From assembly GCA_023213395.1 (NCBI GenBank), contig CM041465.1, forward strand, positions 16,244,001 through 16,308,000: a DNA stretch of 64,000 nucleotides, given 5' to 3'. This document shows, in pieces, positions 33,041 to 44,950 of the stretch. The notes beneath the pieces were generated by a model. The model was given only the letters and a program-made list of their open reading frames with translations, did not search any database and was not told the origin of the DNA. The stretch is from Cycas panzhihuaensis (taxonomy: Eukaryota; Cycadophyta). The position numbers were made by a program, and so were the translations under genes. Within the stretch, counting starts at the first letter, position 1; each line of letters opens with the position of its first letter.

Positions 33041-34120
33041 CTTAACGGCAACTAAAAGCTTTGGGTGAAGGGGACGTTACTTTTGATGCACAGGGTGAGA
33101 GTTAGGAACGGTCGTAAGGTTATGCGTAACAATGGAGGGGTCAATACCCTTCATGTCTGAGTAGTTCCACATGAATACATCGCGGAATTCCCAGAACAAG
33201 AGGGAGTATTCCCTCACTTCATCAGGAGTACATTCCACTCCTACCTTAATGATCTTATCTGGGGCAAGGACTATGTCCTGAGTTGCCCCCATGCACATAA
33301 CATTCTCCTCCTCGAAATGGAGGGGGGCAAGATGGACAGGAGGAGAGGAAATGGAAGAAGAGATTGGGTTGGTAAGTGTGGACCGAATCGCTAGGACCTT
33401 CTAGTGGCCAAGCTTGTGGTGACCAGGAGGCAAACTGGGCATGGAGCCTACTAAGTGCTCCAGCAAAGCCTCGTCGTCTTTGAAGTAGTCCACCCCATGG
33501 ATGACCTAACTCCGAATGGACGAGGCGCAGGATAGCGTGGGAGCGATAGGACCGGTATGGCCTGAAAGCTGCCCATCATCCCTAAGGGACTCTAAAAGAG
33601 AGTCAAGGAGAGGTCCCTCATAAAGAGCAAGAGGGAAACTCTCAACATCATCACCTATGGGAGGTGATGGGATGGAAGAGCTAGGAACATGATGATTGAC
33701 ATGCGCAATGTCATGTGACATGTGAAAATGACTAGGCTCTATAACAAAAGGGGTCCTAGGAGGAAACCTAGGACTAGGAGGATGCCCCACACTAGTGCAG
33801 AGAAATGAAACTGGGTGAGGATGATCCTCATCCTCGCTATGGGACCCATCATCATCGAACATGGTGAGGTACCCATAGCTTCCGACACCAAAGGGGGCGA
33901 AATGCGTCAAGTCAGGAGAAGAAGATGTGGGATCTTCTTCACGATAAGAGGAATCAGGGATTCCAATGGAGCAGGCTGAGACATGATCAGAAGGGTGTTT
34001 GTTTCCCTTTGTATAGCCATGGCTTGCCTGAGCAGAAGGCCTAGCTTGTTTGGCGAGCGATTGCTCATGGGAGATGACTTTCATTTGCCCGTTATGGACA
34101 AATTTAAGTTGCCCCTAATG
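33041..34120 (-). pseudogene. Protease-RT linker of element C
   Basis: Two long open pieces, 34084-33506 (192 codons) and 33298-33077, are acidic and Ser/Pro-rich with GSYGYLTMFDDDGSHSEDED, then MCMGATQDIVLAPDKIIKVGVECTP and WNYSDMKGIDPSIVTHNL. B and D share parts. It is a connector within the polyprotein with no recognised domain. Confidence 0.75.
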
Positions 34121-34945
34121 GGTGGAACACATGGCTCCTATTTGGTCAAGCCATGGTCGACCCAGAAGCAAGTTGTAGTCAACGTCAACATCGAGGACAA
34201 CGATGTCAGTCACAACAATCTTATCCTTGGGAGTAAGAGGTATCGAGATAGATCCTAAGGGAGTCTTCTCGCTACCGTCATAACCCTAACAACACCATGG
34301 AATAGGTTCCAAGGTGGAGATGTCAAGCTCTTGCATAACATGTAAGGGCATGGCACTGACGGAAGAACTATTGTCCACGACGATTCTTCACAACATGCAA
34401 TTAGGAGTATCTATGGTAATGGTGAAAGGGAAGTTCCATTGGCGTTCTCTTCCACTAAACGCGGGAAGATCTCTAGGATCAAAAGAGATGACGGGTTCGC
34501 AACTTTGGGTTGTGCCCAAGGCGTGAACGAATGCGTCATTTGATCATAGAGCTTCCAAGAGGAGTGTTCGCTGCTCGGGGCAACTTCTCAAGACGTCCAT
34601 GATGGACATCCTGGCAGCCACGGTGAGAAGCTCTTCGACTACGGAAAAGGGCTTACCCCTCCCTGTGGGTTGGGTAAGGGCTCTCCTAAAGTCGAATCTA
34701 CTAGGGTGGATGGGAATGCTCTTGGGAAGTATGGGAATCTCTGGAGGAACGACTTCTGAAGGAGGATCAAGTTGCGAGGTAGACGCGGAGGCGCATGTTG
34801 CCTCCTTTGTGACTTGAGACTGGGTCAACGCATAAAGGGGAGTGGTCTCAAGCATTTGGATCACCTTCTTTCGCTTGTTACGGGACCGCGAAGGTGATGG
34901 AGCACGATGGTCAGGGGAGCACGAAGGGGAAGATAGTCTTCGCAC
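34121..34945 (-). pseudogene. Aspartic protease of element C
   Basis: The lead-in SIMDVLRSCPEQRTLLLEAL (conserved in D) precedes the catalytic region RIVVDNSSSVSAMPL and, later, YNLLLGRPWLDQIG. The active-site triad D-N-G of B and D is D-N-S here (Asp codon at 34373-34375), caused by one G-to-A change. Loss of that Gly should disable the protease. Short stops occur near QELD and elsewhere. Confidence 0.85.
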
Positions 34946-35260
34946 ACCCTTCCCTCTACCATGCGAAGGGCGAGAATCAGGGGATCTATCTCGATTCTGA
35001 TTGTTCCTTTGCTGAACATCACGACCACGTTCCCCATGTTTGGGGAATGGGTCTCTATGAATGGGTTGATTGAGGTTAGGCCTCGATGCCCGCCTAGGGG
35101 ATGAATCACGCGGAGGGGCGTCACGTGGGTGTTGTGCCCGACAATACGAATCATCGTGGAAGCACTCCCCGTAGATGGAACACCACCTCTTCTCAAGGGG
35201 AGGATCGATCCTCCTTGCTTAAGAAGGTTGGATGTTACCCTCTTTGGGGGGCACTGCACA
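34946..35260 (-). pseudogene. Gag C-terminus with degenerate zinc motif, element C
   Basis: The minus strand near 35195-35140 reads KRWCSIYGECFHDDSYC, the CHHC motif of D with its first His changed to Tyr. A basic Arg/Ser-rich tail (PNLNQPIHRDPFPKHGERGR, SRNKRKKV) follows, typical of nucleocapsid. The alternative 132-codon frame over the same bases is out of register. Confidence 0.75.
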
Positions 35261-36121
35261 AGAAGCTTGCTGAACTGGTTTATGGGAGGTTGGTAATGAA
35301 GGAGGCTGGAGTTTAAGCTCCTTCATCGTGTGCTCGAATGAGCGAATAGCAGAGGTAAGAGAATCTAGGGTCCTCTCAGTCAGATGAGAGGTGGACCTAG
35401 CAGGCTGCGAAGGTTTGGTTTCCTTCGCTGGGGGAGGCGCCTCACGATGTTGTGAGGGCTTAGGAGGTTTCTTGAGTCTAGCTTGGATCTCAATGGCCTC
35501 CAATGCCAAGCACCTCGTAATCATGGAGTCGCATGTGGTTGCCCCCATCTTAAGGACTTCCACATGTACTTCAGGGTGAAGTGCATTAACAAAGAGATCT
35601 CGCTTCAACTCTTCAGGCAACATGGCCTTGGTAGAGTGAAGGAGATCATGAAAGCATCACACAAAGTCACGATTTATTTCATCGTGACCTAGTTTAAGTG
35701 ATAGGAACACTTTCATTCTACTCTCAAATGGATGGGCTACGTCAAAGTAAATGATGAACTCATCCACCAATTACTGGAACGAAGAAATTGAATGGGTAGG
35801 GAGACAGTAAAACTACTTGAGGGCGTCGCCCTACAAGGATCGCAAAAATAGCTTCATCAGAATATGGTCGCAAGCCCAATAATCGATGCACACTATAGAA
35901 AAACTACGTACGTGCTCAATTGGGTCTTGCGATGAAGTTCCGTTAAATTTGGGAACTTCAGGAGGGTGAGGTGGCAGGTTGGTCCTTAGTGCCTCGATGA
36001 ATAATGGCGTTGACCTGTAGTCCATAAAAGGACACATCCTTACATGGGCCAATGGATCAATGACCAGTAAAGGAACAGGAATGAATGGGGATAGTAAAAC
36101 CATCCCTCCTTGGGGAAACAC
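35261..36121 (-). pseudogene. Gag capsid core of element C
   Basis: CPFMDYRSTPLFIEALRTNLP, PPEVPKFNGTSSQDP, a stop, GDALK, INRDFV, then a 134-codon open frame (35623-35219) beginning LPEELKRDLFVNALHPEVHVEVLKMG and ending with the Lys/Pro-rich part. The Retrotrans_gag order is as in B and D. Stops after SL, K and FQ break the middle. Confidence 0.86.
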
Positions 36122-37138
36122 CCCTTGTTGGAAAGGGGGTTGCGGATAGATACCTTAGAAGGGAGGTATGTTCCCTTGCAAAGACGAGGTAATAGGAGTT
36201 GTGCTAGATGGCGGAAACGAGAGGTGAGGGACCAGGTTATGCCTATATGGGCAACCTGTAGGTGGTGCAACCCCATACGGGTGCAATGGGTCCACCCCAT
36301 AAGCGAGAAGATGGTTTCCCTTACCCTGCCCCCAAGGTTGAGATGTGTAACCTGGAGGCACGTAAAGGGAAGGACCACCAGCAAGGTTTTAAACGTGTGT
36401 AGGAGTGGGTCCTACATAGTTGATGGCAGCAACACTGGTAGGGCCTCGAGGCCTACTAGGAAACGCATACGCCACGTTTGAGGGTGGCGCATTTGTTTGA
36501 CTCAGAAACGGCATGCTAACCCCAAGTTGGGGAAAGGACATGCCACGAACGGGTCCTGAAGAAGTAGGACCACAGCTAGAGATAGGAAGCACAATGCTTG
36601 CCCTGGGAGCCGGTGTAGACACGGCATAGGACGAGTGTGCACGGGCAGAAGCATCATTCATTGTATGAGGCACAGGTATGAATAAAGAAGATGCTACATT
36701 GCGCAACATTTCTTCAAACCACCTAGGATGCGGTTAGTGGTGAGTTGTTCGAAAGTACTTGCTGAGCACTTCAACCACGTCAGCGGGAGGGGTATCCTCG
36801 TAGCCATACAAAGTCGACGAGATCTCAAAAGTCGGGGATCCCTCAGGACGGTCCTCGTAAGGCTCACCAGTAGGATGGTGAATCTCGTGAGGAGACGAAT
36901 CTTCTACTGCATGAGCAGAAGGACGAAAGTCAGCTGGGTGAAACTAGTCATCTGGATAATAGATGGAATCATCGCCCCCATGGGCGAATTTTGGAACAGA
37001 TGAGGGGAACTCTTGAGTTCCTGAAGCCATGGTATGGTAAGCCCAATCAGACGGGTAACCTTCCATTGTCGAATCGGGATTCGACGATGGAAGGGAATGA
37101 GGTGATTGGTCTTCTAACAATGGCAGTAGACCTCGCAA
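36122..37138 (-). pseudogene. Gag N-terminal Pro/Ser-rich region of element C
   Basis: It starts with MRGLLPLLEDQSPHSLPSSN and PDSTMEGYPSDWAYH at 37138, the best-kept version of the gag start shared with B and D. A Pro/Ser/Thr/Ala-rich part (36709-36389) and YTSQPWGQGKG...VAPPTGCPY (36361-36155) follow. Function beyond being part of gag is unknown. Confidence 0.75.
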
Positions 37139-37313
37139 TCGACATGATAAACGTCACATACAACACCTTTGTGAGCGTTGTTAGAAGAAAATGAAAAGAG
37201 GGAAATGAAGCAAGCACGTTGGGGGTTGCCCAACTAAAACACAGAATAAGAGACTACCTAGAGGCAAGAATACCAATGAAAAGGGGAAGCGAAACTATCT
37301 CCCTTACTGGCAG
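37139..37313 (-). other. Element C leader
   Basis: Leader of about 175 bp between the primer site and the gag start. It resembles the D leader (43727-43875). No gene is seen. Confidence 0.6.
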
Positions 37314-37331
37314 TCCCCAGTATGGTCGCCA
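37314..37331 (-). other. Primer binding site of element C
   Basis: On the minus strand TGGCGACCATACTGGGGA lies one base inside the 5' LTR (LTR end at 37333). It is identical to B. Like B it suggests a tRNA-Arg primer. Confidence 0.85.
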
Positions 37332-37332
37332 G

Positions 37333-39885
37333 TGAAACACTCGTTGCGGGGCGGTGTCCCTACGTCTAGCAAAAATGATATAAGAATATGCAATGCTAAC
37401 TAAACTAGGTAGCAAGGACTTCACCTCGCAGGGTGTCCATGTGCTGCAGCGCGGATTCGGGACTGCAAGGTGCCTAGTTGCTTCCAAGTAGCCGTGCAAA
37501 GTAAAGCTTTCTTACCCCTCGAATGGCCAGGAAGAGGAGAAAGTGCCTTGCGCGTGGTGTCTTCTCAAGGTAATGAGAAGGCAACGAACGGAAGGGCAGC
37601 TAACTAACATACAGGCAAATGAAACAAAGGGGGGGCGCAATGAGGGTACCTTGAATGCAACGTAAACAAGATAACTACGCTATGCTACACTAGCTAAAGC
37701 AAGAAATAATGTAAAAATGAGTGCACTTTTCCTTTTCCCTTTTTAACCTTTTATAATTTCCTAACTACACAAGCAAATGTATGAAAGGCAACAATGTAAA
37801 AGGGATACACATGAAACAAGGAGAATACTTGGATCCGGCGCCTGAATGGAGTGCTGCTTGCCTCTTTAAGTCCTACTCCTTTCTACTTCGTTCGTCGTGC
37901 ATGCGATGCCGATCGGTAACGGTTGCCAGAAGCAATAGAAGAGGGGCTCACTTACCTCCCCTTAGGCATGTAAAAGCAAATGAACAGAAAGAAATGAAAA
38001 GCTTGAAACAAAAAAAGAAATGCACCACACGGGGAACTAACCTGCAATGGGTTTGTTCCACGTGTCGCTCCACTAACGTGCGGTCCTGCAAACGAGTGAG
38101 GAGGATACCTTCCTCTTGGAAGAGAGGCCATGAAATACACCAAAATATATATACTAAAGTTAAATGGAACTAAGATCTATGCTAAGCATCGATATATAGC
38201 CAAATAAAATAGCAACATGCAAGAAATACTCTCACCACCATACACCACAAAGACACTCGAAAAGGAAAGGAGTATAGCCTCGAGATGGCTAACTCACCCA
38301 CGGAAGACCTCCACAAAACTTGAGAAGGAGAAACGAGTTGGCCACAAAGTCATGAAGCAACAAACTATAACAAGGAAAGGAATAACAAAAAAAACTGGGG
38401 CTTAGGTAGGGCCCAACACCAATAGATGAGACTTCTGGCAATGACGTAGTGATGGATTGCCTATGCTAACTTGAACACCACAACTAAATTCCTTAAACTC
38501 CCTTAGCCCATTCCCTAAGAAAGCACTAATGGCAAAGGGAAGGAAGACAAGGGACAGAACCCTTGGGGAGAAGGACAGCAATGGGGGACAGAACCCCGCC
38601 TACCTCCCTCAAATAATCTTATGTTGCTCCTTTGCACTAGCTAACCAAGGAAGTGGGTAAAAGAGATGGTTTAAGGAAAACAGTGAGGCCTCAAAAGAAC
38701 ATGGGGGAATATTACTAATCTAGTGCAACAACATGAAGAAAACTAGACAACTAGGATCTCATTCATTAACAGACAAAAGAAATAAGAACAAAATGAATTA
38801 CAAGTAGGAACAAGAAATACCTTGTAGGAAGAAAACCAAGCATGAGCTTTACTGTTAGGAAACAGCAGCAATAACTAACGTATGAGGGATGATCATGACA
38901 GGTTTTTGCAAGAGTGAAAATGAGGAAAAATCCTTGCAAACTTGGAGCCTTGGAAGTTGGATTTTTGGAGAAGCTTTTAGGTAAAAAAGTCCTTTGGAAC
39001 CTTGAGCACCTACAAAGAGGGATGAGGCTTGCTGTTGAGAGCTATAAGGGGCAGCAATGGCCCTGCAAGTCTAGCTGGTAGCAATCCTTCTCTCCTTTGT
39101 CAAGTTGTTGTGCATGTAGATTGTCTTTCTCTGTGTGTTTTTTGTTGTAAAGTCAGAAATTTTGCCAAAAGATCTTGAGAATGGAGAGCAAAATCCCCTT
39201 TATCCCCCTGTTCACTATAGGTGAACGTTGGGGATGTCAGGGTGACTCAAATCAATCGATGCCACGTGGTAGTTCCGCAAAAAAATGAAAATTGTCATGT
39301 GATTCTCTTTTTTTTAAATTTCAAACAACGTTACAAGAAACTCCGTGGTACCGCAGCCTAAGATCAAGACCGCTAAGTTTATAGCAGTATCAGACTGGAA
39401 ACAAAAAAAGAAAAAAATGAGCAAAAACATCAGGTTTTAGAGTAAAAACCAAGGCTAAACATAGGCTGGAGCAGCTGGGGGAATGCCTAGGCAATGGGCA
39501 GGTAGCCCAAATAATGAAATGAGTCCCAACTAAGGATTAAATCAGGCTTAGGAGGGACTGCAACACGAGCAACATGTTGTAACAGGAGCAAATGGGACTG
39601 ACGAAAACATCCCGGGAGACCATGGAGACAACATGGGTGGCTGTGCACCATACGGGGTGTAGCATTCGCTGAGGAATGCCCCCACTATGAGTTGTCATAG
39701 GCTAATGGTATGCCATAAGCATATGCAATATGATCAAGCAGAGAAGCAATGCATGCAGGCAGACATATGTCAGGCAATCTACGCTAAATAATCTCAATCG
39801 AGCATGGGCAAGAAAAAGTAAGAATGTATACCTAAATGTACCTATGTCGATGAGTCTCGAGTCCACTCCCAGTAGCTAGGAAACA
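37333..39885 (-). repeat. 5' LTR of element C
   Basis: It is a 2553-bp partner of 23221-25769, with minus-strand ends TGTTTCCTAGC and GTGTTTCA. The TATA box seen in the 3' LTR reads GGATAAAGG here. The GGTACC repeats (39325-39393) are more damaged. The right boundary lies in the last about 50 bp of the A' LTR. Confidence 0.95.
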
Positions 39886-39890
39886 AAGAC

Positions 39891-39941
39891 CATCATCTTT
39901 TTGTTGATTGAACTAGGGACAAACCTCGAACCACCATCTTT
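39891..39941 (+). repeat. 5' LTR of element A', last part
   Basis: It continues the A' LTR after element C, matching the inner end of the A LTR (CTAGGGACAAACC then CCACCATCTTT). Bases 39886-39890 are the target duplication of C. The exact LTR end is uncertain by a few bases. Confidence 0.8.
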
Positions 39942-39942
39942 C

Positions 39943-39960
39943 TAGTAACCATATTGGGGA
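39943..39960 (+). other. Primer binding site of element A'
   Basis: TAGTAACCATATTGGGGA, a mutated form of the TGGCGACCATACTGGGGA site of B and C, directly follows the A' LTR. Confidence 0.72.
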
Positions 39961-40494
39961 GTCACCATTTATCTTCAAGTAAAGCTATGGAAACAACAAC
40001 ACCTATACCTAAATGCTTGTTGAGACTTCAAGTCCTTCTACCTAATTCTTAAATGTGCCCATTATACTTTGGTCACAATGTTTCATTATCATACATTAAA
40101 TCCTCAGAGTTTCAAGCACATGATCCATACATTTACCCCCCTAAAGATTTAGTGTAACTATATAATATACTAGTGGAGTAGGGATATCTAGATCCTTTAT
40201 AGTATCTTGATGATCCTTCTTTCCCATAGGAAGAACCACCTTCCACTTAATTACATCCATCTTTTCCTAAGTTGATTCTTACTAAGATCCCTACCCCACT
40301 ATACATGCCTTGTTATCATGATCCATTCCACCTAGAGACTTATACTATGTCATCTTTACTGTAACATATTTAGATTAATCCCTTAGATGAAGACTATGAG
40401 TCAATTAAGGTAGACTCTCCACCTGAAACCATGCGGTCCCCTCACCCTTCTCATCCTCCTTCATGAAGACCCACTTTATGACCTCATTTTCTAC
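39961..40494 (+). other. Element A' leader
   Basis: It matches the A leader (16654-16104, minus). No protein frame is conserved between the two before the EEVDDHKSTHS gag start. Confidence 0.65.
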
Positions 40495-40931
40495 TTATCG
40501 AGGAAGTTGACGACCACAAATCAACTCATTCACAACCTCATTAACCTTCTCCTAGGCAGCAGATTCAAGTACATTCTTCCCATTCCATACCACTTATTCA
40601 TGGAGGTGATGCTACTACTGTTTCTTATGGCATTCCTAGCACCATACACATACCCACTTCCAGTCAATTGGTTATGCCCTCACCTAGTTTATGACTGATT
40701 CAGTCTTATTCTACTAGGATTGCCTCTTCACATCCTATTTCTTCTACCACTCAGATACCCCTTTACATATCACATATTATTGGATCTCATGATGATAGGC
40801 CTTGCCTACCATCACCTAGGGTGTATAATGTGATCTCCTCATTATAGCATATTTCTCATATTCAATTATCATGGTCACATGCTTCAGTAGGGCAATCACA
40901 ACTGTTTGGGACTTCTAAGCCTATTTCTTCT
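40495..40931 (+). pseudogene. Gag N-terminal part of A', cut by element D
   Basis: The frame reads EEVDDHKSTHSQPH and PSRPRQ-like sequence, then SIPLIHGGDAT and IPTSSQLVMPSPS, as in A (MEEVDDHKSTHSQPC). It stops at the insertion point of D (CTTCT, 40927-40931) and resumes at 54969. Stops are present. Confidence 0.75.
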
Positions 40932-41385
40932 TGTTTCCTAGCTTCCGGGAATGGATACGGGGAGATCAACTCAGGTAAGTGTAGGTATGTTTCTCACCTT
41001 ATTGTTATTTTCTTTTGTGAGGAGTATTTGCTTGCATGCTATATGTTTCGTAGATGGATTGCACTATCTACGCCTATTTAGCCTATGACGACTATAGCGG
41101 GGGTACACTCCTAGCGAGTGTGACACCCCGGTGGTCGCATCACTTCCTGCAATCTGCCCTGCTCCCCTTAAGACTGACCTGATTCATGTGTTGATTCACT
41201 CACATGTTGGTTCGTTGCCATTTGGCCTCCTTGTTGCACCCTTAAGTCCCATGATTGTCTTTCTTGTGGCTTTTGGTCTGTTGCTTGCCCCTGGGCAGGT
41301 GGGCCCGCCCCCTTGCTAGCCTCCTAGCATATTGGTCCAGAGCCCTGACTGGCTGTTTGGGCCAGTTTAGCCTTCTGGTCCTGCA

Positions 41386-41450
41386 CAATGGTAAATTTTG
41401 TGGCACCGCGAAGTTTACCACAGTACCGCGAAGTTTCCTACGGTGTGACT
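41386..41450. repeat. GGTACC-centred quasi-palindromes in the D LTR
   Basis: GGTAAATTT/AAGTTTACC flank a GTGGCACCGC centre, and a second half-copy (CAGTACCGCGAAGTTT) follows. The 3' LTR has the same at 52641-52705, C at 25218-25285 and 39325-39393, and B at 6128-6190. They lie 120-190 bp before the TATA candidate. Confidence 0.8.
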
Positions 41451-41572
41451 ATTATAAATTATTTTTTAAAACTATCATGGCAATTCTTGCATTTATTACG
41501 GAATTGCCACGTGTCTTTCATCCCACCTCAGTGCTAGCCGAGCCCTAATCACTCGATTAGGGTTGGGGTTGA

Positions 41573-41580
41573 GTATTTAA
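41573..41580 (+). promoter_or_regulatory. TATA candidate of the D LTR
   Basis: GTATTTAA within GGGTTGAGTATTTAAGCCC, directly after the CCCTAATC/GATTAGGG inverted repeat. The same sequence is in the 3' LTR at about 52830. It is weaker than the C TATA. Confidence 0.5.
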
Positions 41581-43708
41581 GCCCATCTCAACTCATTTTT
41601 AGGATCTTTTGGCTCTCTTTTGAAGGATTACCAAGAAAAAATGCCCTGTTGTCTGCTATCTTCTGCTACTCTACTGCATTTCCAGGACCTGCAACCACTC
41701 TTCAGCACCCAACTCTCCTTTGGCTTCGCTGTGACATCTTCATAGCTTATGGCACGCCTTGGAGAGGGCCTCCTTGAGGAGTTTTCAAGGTCTCCTTACC
41801 CAGGCAGCCACCAAGTGGTCCTAAAAGCAGGATTTCCTCTAGCCATCTCAGCAGGGGCTCCATACCTATTGTACTCTAGCCTTTCCTTAGATTTCTTAGC
41901 CTCTTCTCAGAAGGCTTTTATGGAGGCAAATGCCCCCCATTTTCTCTAAAGGTATTTATTAGTTTAAGGTCCTTCTTTTGTCCAGTTTATGCCCAGTTTT
42001 GCATGTTTTTTACTAGTTTATCTTATCTTGTTTTAAGGGTTGTTTCTTGTCCTTCCCTTGGACCTTTTTCTCTGTTGTTTAGGTCTCTTTTCCTATGTTT
42101 CACACCCAAGATAGTGACCAAAGAGGGCTCCATAAGATTTGGGATAAAGCTAGATGGATTCCATACCACCTTTGTGCTCCCTAAGAGGCTCCTGCCCTTG
42201 AAATCTTCCTCTTTGCCCCTGTGCTGTCCCTGGAGTGGGGTAAGGGATTAGAAGACTATTTCTAGTCACTGAAATCATCATTGGCACTTGTTGCAGTGCT
42301 GGTTTATGGGCTCATTTCCCTCATCCGGGCAATGCATAAGCCCCAGTTACTTTTCTTGGCTCAGCCCTTCTCTCAATGGTCCGGTTTGCTTCCTATAACA
42401 CTCTGGTTTATTAAGAGCTTCTTTGGGCTCCTTTGCACCTCTATTGCCCCAGTTTCCAGCCAGTTGTACAGCCATACCCTCACTACCTTGTGGCTTCCTG
42501 AGGGAGGGTAGGGTTACTCTTTGTGGGAGGTGGGCCACTCCGAGGCTTACCTATCTACTTACCGTTCATTTGAGTAGTTTTTACCATAGATTATTGCTGC
42601 AACCTTGTGATTCATGAGCACTAACATATATGTATAGAGATTTATTTTTTGGTATTTGTATACATGTGTTGTTGGGACTCCACCTTGTGTTGCTAGCCTC
42701 CTTTCTTCGGGAAGGAATATTTGTGCTTACTTGGAGGTACACGGAAGACGCAGGGGACTTTTCCCTTTCTCTCTCTCTTGCAGGTAAGTGCATTTACTCA
42801 TATTTTATTATAGTATCTCATTTTTCTGCTATTGCCTTCCTTTTCTGTTCTTGGCACTTTAGTGTCGCTCTCTGGGGAAGGTAAGGAAGCCCCATGCTTT
42901 ACCCTACTGTGACCCCTCTTTTGCTGTGCTTCGTGGAGCGATTTGGACACCTTGTAGGAGCATCACCGCTTCGATTGTGGCTTCATTTTGGGTATGTGTT
43001 CTCACTTCATTTCATTTTCTTTCTTTTAGAAGATTTTGTATGGTAGTAATTAGACCACTTAAAAGGAAAAGGGAATCAACTCTCTTTTTTAGTTTGTATT
43101 CCATTTGTTATATTTTATATACCACACCTATCATAGGAAAAGCTTTTAGGAAGTTCTTCCCTCCAACCTTTCCCTTTAGCTTGTAAACTTTATCCTTGCC
43201 CTCTTGGCTTGTCATATTTGGTTTAGTTTACTTGCATGTATCTTAGCATCCTCTTTTCTCTTGATTGCTCTTTTGAAGGGGGGAACTCTTGATCGATCGA
43301 TCGTTCCCACTCCCTTCATTCTCCCTTGGTTTTCTTCTGCCTAGCTGGGTGACTAAGAAGATCTTAACCGTAGGCTATTCGCCTACTTTGCCTCTACTTG
43401 TTTCCCTCCACTATAGGGAAACTGTTGAGGGATTCTCTCCCTTCCCTTCCAGCCATCCAAGGGTGGGAGGACTCTTCTCTAGGATCTATCTTGGCTACTC
43501 TTCTGCCTCCCCTCTTCCTAGTTAAAGTGGGGAACCACCTTTAGGTAGTTGGGTACCATTCACAGGTCCTGAACTTGTACTCTAGCACACGGGGCATCCT
43601 GTGTGGTACTTGCCTTGCTTATAGGTTCCTATCTGCACCCGATAGTGTCATTAATCATCCTCGCTATCCCTACATAGCTAGGTGGTTATCTCGTAGATGC
43701 GCATCCAC

Positions 43709-43726
43709 TGGCAACCATGCTAGGAA
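43709..43726 (+). other. Primer binding site of element D
   Basis: TGGCAACCATGCTAGGAA lies one base after the LTR. It is a mutated copy of TGGCGACCATACTGGGGA. Confidence 0.8.
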
Positions 43727-43875
43727 CTTGCCAGTAAGGGAGCTAGTCTTCATCCCTTTTCTGTTGGTATTGCTACCTGCTTGTGGTTCCTCTCACTTCA
43801 TTTCTTTCATTGGGTAGCCCCCAATGTGCACTCTTTGTCACCCTTTCTATCTTCTAAAGTGTTGGTTAGCTTTGT
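43727..43875 (+). other. Element D leader
   Basis: Short leader before the gag start; no gene seen. Confidence 0.6.
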
Positions 43876-44950
43876 ATGCGATGCTTTTCTCATCACTTAT
43901 ATGGCTTACCTCCATTGTTAGAAGATCCCAGGTATCGTCCTCTTTCATTATCAGATTCTGATTTGACTATGGAAGGATACCCTTCTAATTGGGCCTACCA
44001 CGCATTTGCATCGGGAACTCACGAATTCCTTGCATCTATTCTAAGATCCACCCAAGAGGGTGATGATCCTCTTTTCTACCCAAACGACCAACATCACTCA
44101 CTCGATATCCATCCTTCTACCCATGCGGTAGAAGACCCGCTTTCTCTTGAGATTCACCATTCGATTGGTGATTCTTACAAGGAGCACCCTGAGGGGTCTA
44201 TGTCATTTGAGGTCCCATCCACCTCTTATGGTCATGTAGATACCCCTCCTGCTGATGTGATTGAAGCTATTAGTGAGTGCTTTTGAGCGGCTCACCTTCA
44301 ATCGCATTCCAGGTGGTTTAAAGATGTTATGCGTGATGGAGTGTCCTCTTCATCCACACCTTTGCCACCTTCTTCATCTGCACCTGCTCCTCCTACTACG
44401 AGTAACCCTTTCATTCCTACGTATTCATCCTGCTTGGTTCCTACACTGACCTTGGGGACAAATGTCATACCTTCTATCCCTCACCATAGTCCTAGTTCTT
44501 CAGGACCTTCTCGTGGTATGTTTTTCCCTCAGTTGAAGGTTAGCATACCCTTTCCTAGCCAAGATAATATGCCATCCCCTAATGTGGTGCATGCGTTCCC
44601 TAGTAGGCCTATGGGTCCTACTAACTCTTCAACCACTAGTCATGTGGGACCCGCTCCTACATATCCCCAAAACCAACCTATTGGTCCTTCCTTTTATATA
44701 CCCTTAGGTTACACTTCTCAACCTTGGGGGTAGGGTAAAGGGAACAATATTTCAGCTTATGGTATGGACCCGCTATACCCATATGGGGTTGCACCACCTA
44801 CGGGTGGCCCATATGGATAAAACCCGGTTCCACACCCCCCTTTCCCACCATCTAGCGTAGCCTCTTTTGCTGTGCCTTCACAAGGGAACCCAACTCCTTT
44901 TCAAGGTGCTTATCCCTAAGCCCCCTTCTAGTAAGGGGCATTTCCTCAAG
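43876..44950 (+). pseudogene. Gag N-terminal Pro/Ser-rich region of element D
   Basis: A 136-codon frame (43876-44286) contains PPLLEDPRYRPLSLSDSD and TMEGYPSNWAYHAFASGTHEF, as in C. A second (44329-44733) is Ser/Pro/Thr-rich and ends with YTSQPWG. The pieces are in different registers separated by stops. It corresponds to C 37138-36155. Confidence 0.75.

Larger units (their letters stand above)
40932..43707 (+). repeat. 5' LTR of element D
   Basis: 2776 bp, TGTTTCCTAGC...GCATCCA, partner of 52190-54963. GGTACC-type repeats lie at 41386-41450, an inverted repeat CCCTAATC/GATTAGGG at about 41542-41561, and GTATTTAA at 41573-41580 as TATA candidate. Several short frames (for example 42003-42251) are open in both LTRs, but this reflects copy identity and does not show coding. 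Confidence 0.95.

Noticed and set aside
35101-35316. Plus-strand frames inside C gag-pol (for example 35101-35316, 34599-34817, 31288-31665)
   Set aside because: They are on the strand opposite to well-supported gag, protease and integrase frames and show no homology of their own.
42003-43186. Several frames of 70-86 codons that recur in both D LTRs
   Set aside because: The repetition comes from LTR identity. They have no family resemblance, and C and B LTRs do not keep them.
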